Positions 51,053 to 64,000 of a DNA stretch of 64,000 bases are shown piece after piece. Under the pieces are notes generated by a model. The model was given only the letters and a program-made list of their open reading frames with translations, ran no database searches and was not told the origin of the DNA. The position numbers were made by a program, and so were the translations under genes. The stretch is from Leptospira kirschneri serovar Cynopteri str. 3522 CT. Lineage in GTDB: Bacteria; Spirochaetota; Leptospiria; Leptospirales; Leptospiraceae. How positions within the stretch are numbered: position 1 is the first letter of the stretch; each line of letters opens with the position of its first letter. The DNA is taken from contig NZ_AHMN02000013.1 in assembly GCF_000243695.2 (NCBI RefSeq), positions 86,001-150,000 on the forward strand. The letters are read 5' to 3'.

Positions 51053-52586
51053 CTATATTGTTTCGATCCATTCCCAAATTTTACGGAGAATTAAAATCAT
51101 AGCATACGTATCTAATTTACAGTATTCGATTAGATTTTTTTCTATTTCTTTTTTTTGGCTTTCGGACATAGATTCCGTTTTGACTCTTAAAAATTCAGAG
51201 TTTGCTATTTGACCGGATTGAATTTCTAAATTTTTGTAATTTTTACCCGTGATGATTGGAAGAATTGTTTTTAAAGAGGTGCTTCCTTTTTGATTCGGAT
51301 GATAGTATTCATATCCCCAAAACGGCGTAGCCAAATCGAGAAAATTATCTTGGATCGACTTAAGCCAATCCTTATATTCTGGAAAAATCGCTGCCGATTC
51401 GTCTAAACATCTTTTTTCAAACTTATCATTAAAACAAATAATGGATCCTTCTGGTGAAATCCATTCTTGCAATTTTTCTAATATTCCTTTTCTTGGATCT
51501 ATAATTCTGTCGTCTATGTAATGAAAACTTTCCGGTTCTTGGAAGAGGTCCTTACGAACTACGTGTAACGAAAATAAAAAAGGAATGTGTTGAAACGGAT
51601 ACGTTTTAGGATAAACCGGAATTGGAGGATTAATCGATTCGAAATCTAAAAAATGGATTGGATAACGTATTTTTTCGAAAAGTTCATTAAAAACTTTTTG
51701 ATTTATGAACGGCTTTCCAGTCTGCATCGTTTGAACCTGGGTTTTCTGACGGGCGGTTAAACTTTCAGTTTCTTGAATGTCTTTTAGATAAAGGATTCCT
51801 TGTTTGTAAAATTTTAAGGACTCTGCCTTTCCTTCCCGAAGTGTGAAAATGTCTCCCGGAATTTTCCGCGTCAGACAAATTTCCGGATACGAACAATCTC
51901 TAGGGTGAGAACATAGATTACTCGCGAAACGAGGAGGAAGATTTTTTCTCGAAACAAGATCAAATAAAGAATAAGCGTATTCTTTCGTTTCTTTTTCTTT
52001 AAGAAAAACTTCGTTTGTAACATCTTTATAAACGAAAAAGGAATCGATATGGATCTCGTCCACGAATTGAAATTTGGAATTTACAAAAAGAAGAGAACAT
52101 TTAGAGATCGGAAAGCCGGATTCCTCCGCTACGAATTTTTGAAATGCAATTTCCGGAATATGTTGTTTTTTGAATGAACTCGAGGCTTTGAGGACTACAA
52201 TTTCAAAAGTTCCGGGTATTCCTTTGTTCGGAAGGATATATTCCGTTTTCATTATGAACTTTTCGGTTTCCAGACAAGCGGATCTGACACTTTTTCCGGA
52301 TTTTAAAAATTTTCTGGTTTCTGAATCGGAATAACGGACGTTTTTAGATTTGGGAAAAAAGGAATAAGAAAGATCTCTTAAAAGCGATTTTTGTTTTGGG
52401 GAAATGTATTGATGTTCAAAAGGATCGAAATCAGGATGAGGTTGATACTTATTTAACCAAAGAAGATATTCACATTGAAGTCCTGTTATAAAATCCGATT
52501 TGGTTAGTTTTGGAATTTCTTCTTTGGATCTTTTGAGAGGAAAATTTACCCATTCCGAAAAAAATTTCCGAAATGAGTAAATCCAT
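51053..52586 (-). CDS. DUF2779 family protein with disrupted or non-standard 5' end
   Basis: The first ordinary start in the main frame is ATG 52252 (399 aa), but the frame is open without a stop back to 52660, and the sequence 52252-52520 encodes a conserved-looking N-terminus ([19 protein letters not shown]), the usual start of DUF2779 proteins. That stretch has no ATG, GTG or TTG in frame. An ATG at 52586 lies in another frame and meets the main frame near a run of seven T (about 52558-52564). The body ([37 protein letters not shown]) shows DUF2779 with exonuclease-like acidic residues. It directly follows the acyltransferase gene. Either a frameshifted gene, slippage, or an unusual start such as ATT. 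Confidence 0.7.
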
Positions 52587-52611
52587 TTTAGAATTAAAAC
52601 TGCCCGGTTTT

Positions 52612-55466
<2,855 letters not shown>

Positions 55467-55472
55467 AAAGTT

Positions 55473-56188
<716 letters not shown>

Positions 56189-56201
<13 letters not shown>

Positions 56202-58212
56202 AAACCGTATTGTTAAGAATTTTTCCTTGGGTTTCACTCGCTTCTTTATTTCTCTATTTTCCGGTTAGGGACAGCATACAATTACCCTCTGGTCGTTGGC
56301 TTTGGTTGGGTTTTGTGTTGGCGGTTTTAATATTAGAACCGGCCTATAGATGGTTTCAGAAAAAGAACATTCAAGAAGAATGGAATTCTTATATAGCCGC
56401 GGGTTTGGGGCTTGTGGCCTTCGGAATTTATCACCTTAGAGTATTTTTAGAAGAGCTTGCGCTGAAGTCCAATTCGATCGGATCCGGAAACGAAAGACTC
56501 CGAGAAATTCTTTTAGTACTTTTAATATTTTCTCTGATAGGATTTTTAATTCTGACTTTGTTAAAGGAGTTAGGGAAAGATTCCGCTGGTGCGCAGAGCG
56601 TTTTAAAAACCTCAAAACAAGCGTTGGTCAGATATTTTATCATGAACTTGGCGATCGTTTTCGTAGTTCTTGTAATTGTAAATTACATTTCTGTAATGCG
56701 CAATCACAACTTCGATCTGAGTTCTAAAGGACAGTATTCCTTTAGTCCAACCGCGATTAAAATTCTAAAGAACGTAAATAAAGAAGTGGATGTAGTCGCT
56801 TTTTATCCAAGACCTTTGGAAAATTCCCCCTCAAGTGAAAAAGCAAATTCTTTTTCTTTAAGAAGAATTCGGCCCGATTTAGAGATCTATTTGGATCAAC
56901 TGAAGTCTTTGAGCCCTCAGTTTAAGGTTCGTTTTATCAATGCAGACGTAGAGTTGGACGAGCTCTCTGAATTTGGTCAGGTTTCTAATGGAGTCATTTT
57001 ACTAAGAACCAAAAAACTTTTGGCGGAGGTGACCGGAAAACAATACGCGGAACAAAGGCTTTCCATCCGAGAGAAAAATGATCTGGAGGATTTAGAACGT
57101 AAGATTGTACAAGCGGTAGTCAATATAACGACCGAAGAGAAAAATATTTATTTTACCCAATCGAACGGAGAAAGATTTTCACCTATCTTTCAAAATCTTC
57201 CAAATGAAAAAGTCGGAATTTTATCTAACTCTTTGAGTTTTTTAAACTTTAAAGTAAAAGGGCTTGGAATTGCAGAAGGTTGGCCGTCTAGGATTCCGGA
57301 GGATGCGGACGTTCTGATAATTGCCGGACCTACGGTTGCTTTTTCGAAAGAGGCTCAGAGTTCTCTCACCGATTTTATAGAAAAGAAAAAGGGAAAAGTT
57401 TTTATCACGGTTGATCCAAAAGGAACTGAAAACTTTGGATGGCTTTTGGAAAAATCTGGATATGAGTTTGTAAGAGGCCCGCTTTCTCAAGTACAGGGAC
57501 AAGCGGGGATGGTACTTGCAAAGTCTTTTAGAAAACATCCGATTGAAGAGGCGTTAACTAGAAAAGACACGGGCGCCATGTTTCCGTTTGCAGGTTATTT
57601 TGTTTCGCAGACAGATCAAGGGCCGGACGGAAAAAATCTGGAAGCGTATCCTTTGATGGAATCCGGAGGAGACGCTATATTAGATAAAAATAATAATGGA
57701 AAGTTAGACGCAGGAGAGGAAAGAAGAAACGTAATTTTAGGGATGGTTTTAAAAACGGTTTTGAAGGTTCAAAAAGAACCGGCCGAGGCAAATCCAAAAG
57801 CGGGCGAATCTAAACTAGATCCACAAAAAGATTTGAGTTCTACAGGGTTAAACTCCGAGCAAGAAACTATTTCTCAAAACTCCGAAATCCAAAAAGATAC
57901 TTCTCAAAATACGAATGTAGATTCAAAGGAGGAAGGAAGGGTAGTGATCTTTTCGGGTACTTCTTGGATCACAGATCAATTCATTTCTTACGGAGTGAAT
58001 TATGAACTTGCAACTTCTTCGATCACTTGGATGTACCAAGATCTTTCTCTGTCTTCCATTCAACCGAAAAAAGAGGAAGTAAACACGGTTTCTTTGACGG
58101 ATGTTCAAAAACGAGTCGTTTGGATTTTAGGGATGTTTATTTTTCCGGGATTGATCGCGTTTGTTTCCTCGGCGATGCTCATTCAAAAACGTAGAAAAGA
58201 AGGGCAAGAATC

Positions 58213-58216
<4 letters not shown>
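56189..58216 (+). CDS. GldG-family ABC transport accessory protein
   Basis: 675 aa. Four N-terminal and one C-terminal membrane helices flank a large extracytoplasmic part. The middle ([24 protein letters not shown], then [25 protein letters not shown]) matches the GldG/IFT52-like ABC-type accessory family. A Gln/Ser/Asn-rich linker lies near residues 525-570. It overlaps the permease gene by 13 nt and the DUF4340 gene by 4 nt (TTGA), pointing to a single complex. Confidence 0.85.
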
Positions 58217-59312
<1,096 letters not shown>

Positions 59313-59316
<4 letters not shown>

Positions 59317-59926
59317 TTATAGATAAAGAACAAGATTTCTCAGACGTAAGAACCGAATTACTTCAAAAAGTTTTTCGGTTTCCTGAAGACGCTTTTGATC
59401 TTTATCAGAAGACGGAAGGGTTTGGTTATTTTGAAATTTTAAGAACTCATTTTCTACTTTGGATCTTGGCGCCAGTCGCAAAAATACTATCTAATTTCAT
59501 TTTTTCGATCCTTTCTTTTGTTCGATATGAAGAAGGCGAATGGAGTTTGTTTTCGGGGGTTCTATTTTCTTTTGTGATGTATCCCGTGGTTTTGTTTTTG
59601 GTCGCCCAGTTTGATGTGTTTCGGGTTTTTATGAAAAAAGTAGATCGAACCAAAGGGGAAACTCTCCCGCCCGCAAATATACTACTCGTTTCGTTTCTCC
59701 CATTTAGCGCTTCTTCGGTATTCTGGATTTTACCTTCACCGTTACAAGCCGTATTGATCTCGATTTCGTTTTTTCTATCTTGTGTGTTTTCTGTTCGCAG
59801 TTTGAAAAAAAAATTGAGTTGGGAAAATAAGGAAATTCTAATATTCTTTTTATCCGGATCTGCTTATTTTTTGACAGGGGTATTATTTTTAACCGTTATC
59901 TATAATTTAATCAGGACAATTCTCAA

Positions 59927-59930
<4 letters not shown>
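59313..59930 (+). CDS. polytopic membrane protein, possibly Yip1-like
   Basis: 205 aa with about five membrane helices (residues about 52-66, 80-98, 122-140, 144-160 and 178-200). It could belong to the Yip1 superfamily, but no diagnostic motif is clear. It overlaps both neighbours by 4 nt (ATGA upstream, TTGA downstream), so it is part of the same co-translated run. Confidence 0.65.
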
Positions 59931-62761
<2,831 letters not shown>

Positions 62762-62813
62762 AGAAGAAAGAACTGATTCTTGGTCGTGAAACTGTCGCTG
62801 CACAATTTATTAT

Positions 62814-62954
62814 TTATTTGTATTCTTTCCATTTTATTAAAATATTTTTATATTGATTTGGATAACTTTTAATGGCATCTTCTATAGTATCATAATCTGA
62901 ATCTTGTTCTACTTCCCAGTCCTTATTACAGTTAAACCTGTAAACTTTTTTCAA
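62814..62954 (-). pseudogene. short remnant or small ORF
   Basis: 46 aa from a TTG (KKVYRFNCNKDWEVEQDSDYD..., then IKSYPNQYKNILIKWKEYK), acidic then aromatic, of ordinary protein composition. No ribosome site. It could be the C-terminal part of a small immunity-type or unknown gene whose start has decayed. Confidence 0.4.
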
Positions 62955-62970
62955 AGTAATTTGTTTTGAA

Positions 62971-63138
62971 TTATATCTTCAAAAGAATTGAATATTTGAA
63001 TTCTATAATATTTATTGTCGCAAGAATATCATCACTTTTATCCAGTAATCTGTTCCATATTTGAATATAATCTCTTGTAAAGAATTGATCTTTATGTTTT
63101 CCTTTCAATAAATAGAAGTTAGGCGAAAATTTTTGGTC
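62971..63138 (-). pseudogene. in-frame continuation past the stop of the LRR-like gene
   Basis: Directly after the stop at 63139-63141, the same frame remains open for 55 codons (KFSPNFYLLKGKHKDQFFTR..., IWNRLLDKSDDILA) to a TAA at 62971. No start codon with a ribosome site is seen. Either the LRR-like protein was once longer and has gained a stop, or this is a decayed neighbour gene. Confidence 0.4.
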
Positions 63139-63993
63139 TCAAAAAGATCTTTTTTTACTCCGATATTCTTCAACCAATGTGTTAAATGTAGAAATGTATT
63201 TTTCAAGTTTAATTTTATCAATATCAGAGTTTAGTAACGGTTTCCCTTTGCCATTAACGATTACGTCTAAGGTTTTTTCTCTATTATCAACTATAGGATT
63301 TTTAAGTTTTCTAAACGGTTCTAGAGACGAAGATTCAATATCCGGTCTGACTGCTCGCAACCAAGCAATTTGTTCAGTCGTAAACAGATTAGTGTTAAAG
63401 TGAAGAGATTTTAATTCTTTTGTCTTTTCCAAATAGGAGATGTCATTATCCTTTAGTCTTTTTAGATTAAAAGCTAAGAATTTTAATTTTTTACAATGTA
63501 CTAAAGGTGATAATGACTCTACAACGAATTTTGTCCATACTTTGTTCCCAAAATGTATCTCTTCAATTGTTTCCGAGGATGCAAAATCGGTAAGTTCATG
63601 TATACGCGTGAAATCGTCTATGGCAACTCCTTTAAGCGAAGAGTTTTTTGACATATCCCATAATCGGATTGCACGTTGATTCCAATAGAATAATATATAT
63701 TGAATACTTTTAAGTTTGCTTAAAGCGGAAAGGTCTTCGACTAATGGGCACTTCCAAAAGTAAATGGCTTCAAATTGAGATGCATAATTTTCAACGAAAT
63801 AATTAAAAGTATCTTGGCGTAGTCCGCTGATCTGAATTGTATTTGCCTGCGGGTTGGATTTAATTGTGTTTATCCTTTCTTTTAAGATTTTCCCTCCGGA
63901 AATATCATCTTCAATTAAGTTAAGAACACCATCATTATTCTTATACACCTTTTCCAAATAGTATATTAAGGATTTATTTTTATCGTAGTTCAT
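63139..63993 (-). CDS. leucine-rich-repeat-like protein
   Basis: 284 aa. Irregular repeats of leucine-rich type are visible (EDLSALSKLKSIQYILFYWN, SSLKGVAIDDFTRIHELTDF, PLVHCKKLKFLAFNLKRLKDNDISYLEKTKELKSLHF). No signal peptide, so cytoplasmic. Proteins of this kind often serve as binding or immunity proteins beside polymorphic toxins, but the partner would lie beyond the right edge. The ATG at 63993 is close to the window end; the start could be further upstream. Confidence 0.7.
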   Translation of the reverse strand: MNYDKNKSLIYYLEKVYKNNDGVLNLIEDDISGGKILKERINTIKSNPQANTIQISGLRQDTFNYFVENYASQFEAIYFWKCPLVEDLSALSKLKSIQYILFYWNQRAIRLWDMSKNSSLKGVAIDDFTRIHELTDFASSETIEEIHFGNKVWTKFVVESLSPLVHCKKLKFLAFNLKRLKDNDISYLEKTKELKSLHFNTNLFTTEQIAWLRAVRPDIESSSLEPFRKLKNPIVDNREKTLDVIVNGKGKPLLNSDIDKIKLEKYISTFNTLVEEYRSKKRSF

Positions 63994-64000
63994 AATAATT

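Larger units (their letters stand above)
62762..63138. other. intergenic region with decayed minus-strand ORFs
   Basis: Two minus-strand open stretches with protein-like composition are present (see 62814-62954 and 62971-63138). Neither has a ribosome site, and the spacing suggests frameshift or stop damage. Confidence 0.5.

Overview
The window looks like chromosomal DNA from a pathogenic Leptospira (L. interrogans group). This is inferred from the AT-rich sequence, a lone DUF1564 protein (a family I know mainly from Leptospira), spirochaete-type lipoprotein signals, three tandem M4 thermolysin-like lipoproteins matching my memory of the leptospiral thermolysin cluster, and the dispersed non-coding repeats. 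No database search was run. I saw no rRNA, tRNA, transposase, CRISPR array or phage block.

Layout: 1-8137 holds a CPBP protease (cut by the left edge), a secreted hypothetical, a ClC channel and a tandem pair of MuiA/DUF4139 proteins. 8138-13885 is a minus-strand block: a VWA protein, then a five-gene unit led by a cobalamin riboswitch (two surface-type lipoproteins, cobT, cobS, cobC). 14357-28854 holds a flavin amine oxidase, an unusual two-subunit type IIA topoisomerase, a lipoprotein-gltX pair, an anti-sigma-like ATPase with a DUF455 protein, a DUF1564 protein, and a five-gene run including a MotB-like protein and an M14 peptidase. 29110-41004 holds an aminotransferase, a GMC oxidoreductase with its small Tat-type subunit and a divergent ferredoxin, a PAS histidine kinase with a response regulator, NADP-type isocitrate dehydrogenase, and argG-coaD-ndk. 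41896-50815 is the M4 protease array with repeat-rich spacers. 51053-53769 holds a DUF2779 protein with a damaged or non-standard 5' end and a FAS-I-like acyltransferase. 54537-62761 is one long plus-strand run: ABC ATPase, ABC permease, GldG-like, DUF4340, a membrane protein, mpl, pheS and a thioesterase. The right edge carries a leucine-rich-repeat-like protein followed by decayed small ORFs.

How genes work together: CobT, CobS and CobC form the nucleotide-loop (lower ligand) end of B12 assembly. They share a B12-sensing leader with two lipoproteins that may act in corrinoid capture. The GMC protein and its subunit-3 partner probably form a periplasmic dehydrogenase. The ABC/GldG/DUF4340 genes probably form one envelope export complex, translationally chained to peptidoglycan recycling (mpl). 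Many junctions overlap by 4 nt (ATGA, GTGA or TTGA), so translational coupling is common, often with TTG starts.

Intergenic DNA carries at least three families of dispersed repeats: a MITE-like element of about 90-110 bp with terminal inverted repeats (four copies), paired 'GTAGTTCC(C/T)ACA' motifs (six pairs), and a degenerate 'GGTCCG...TTACGCYG' family (three places). The most notable points are the riboswitch operon with two undescribed lipoproteins, the T4-like topoisomerase architecture, the MITE that supplies the end of a coding sequence, and the DUF2779 gene whose conserved N-terminus has no ordinary start codon.
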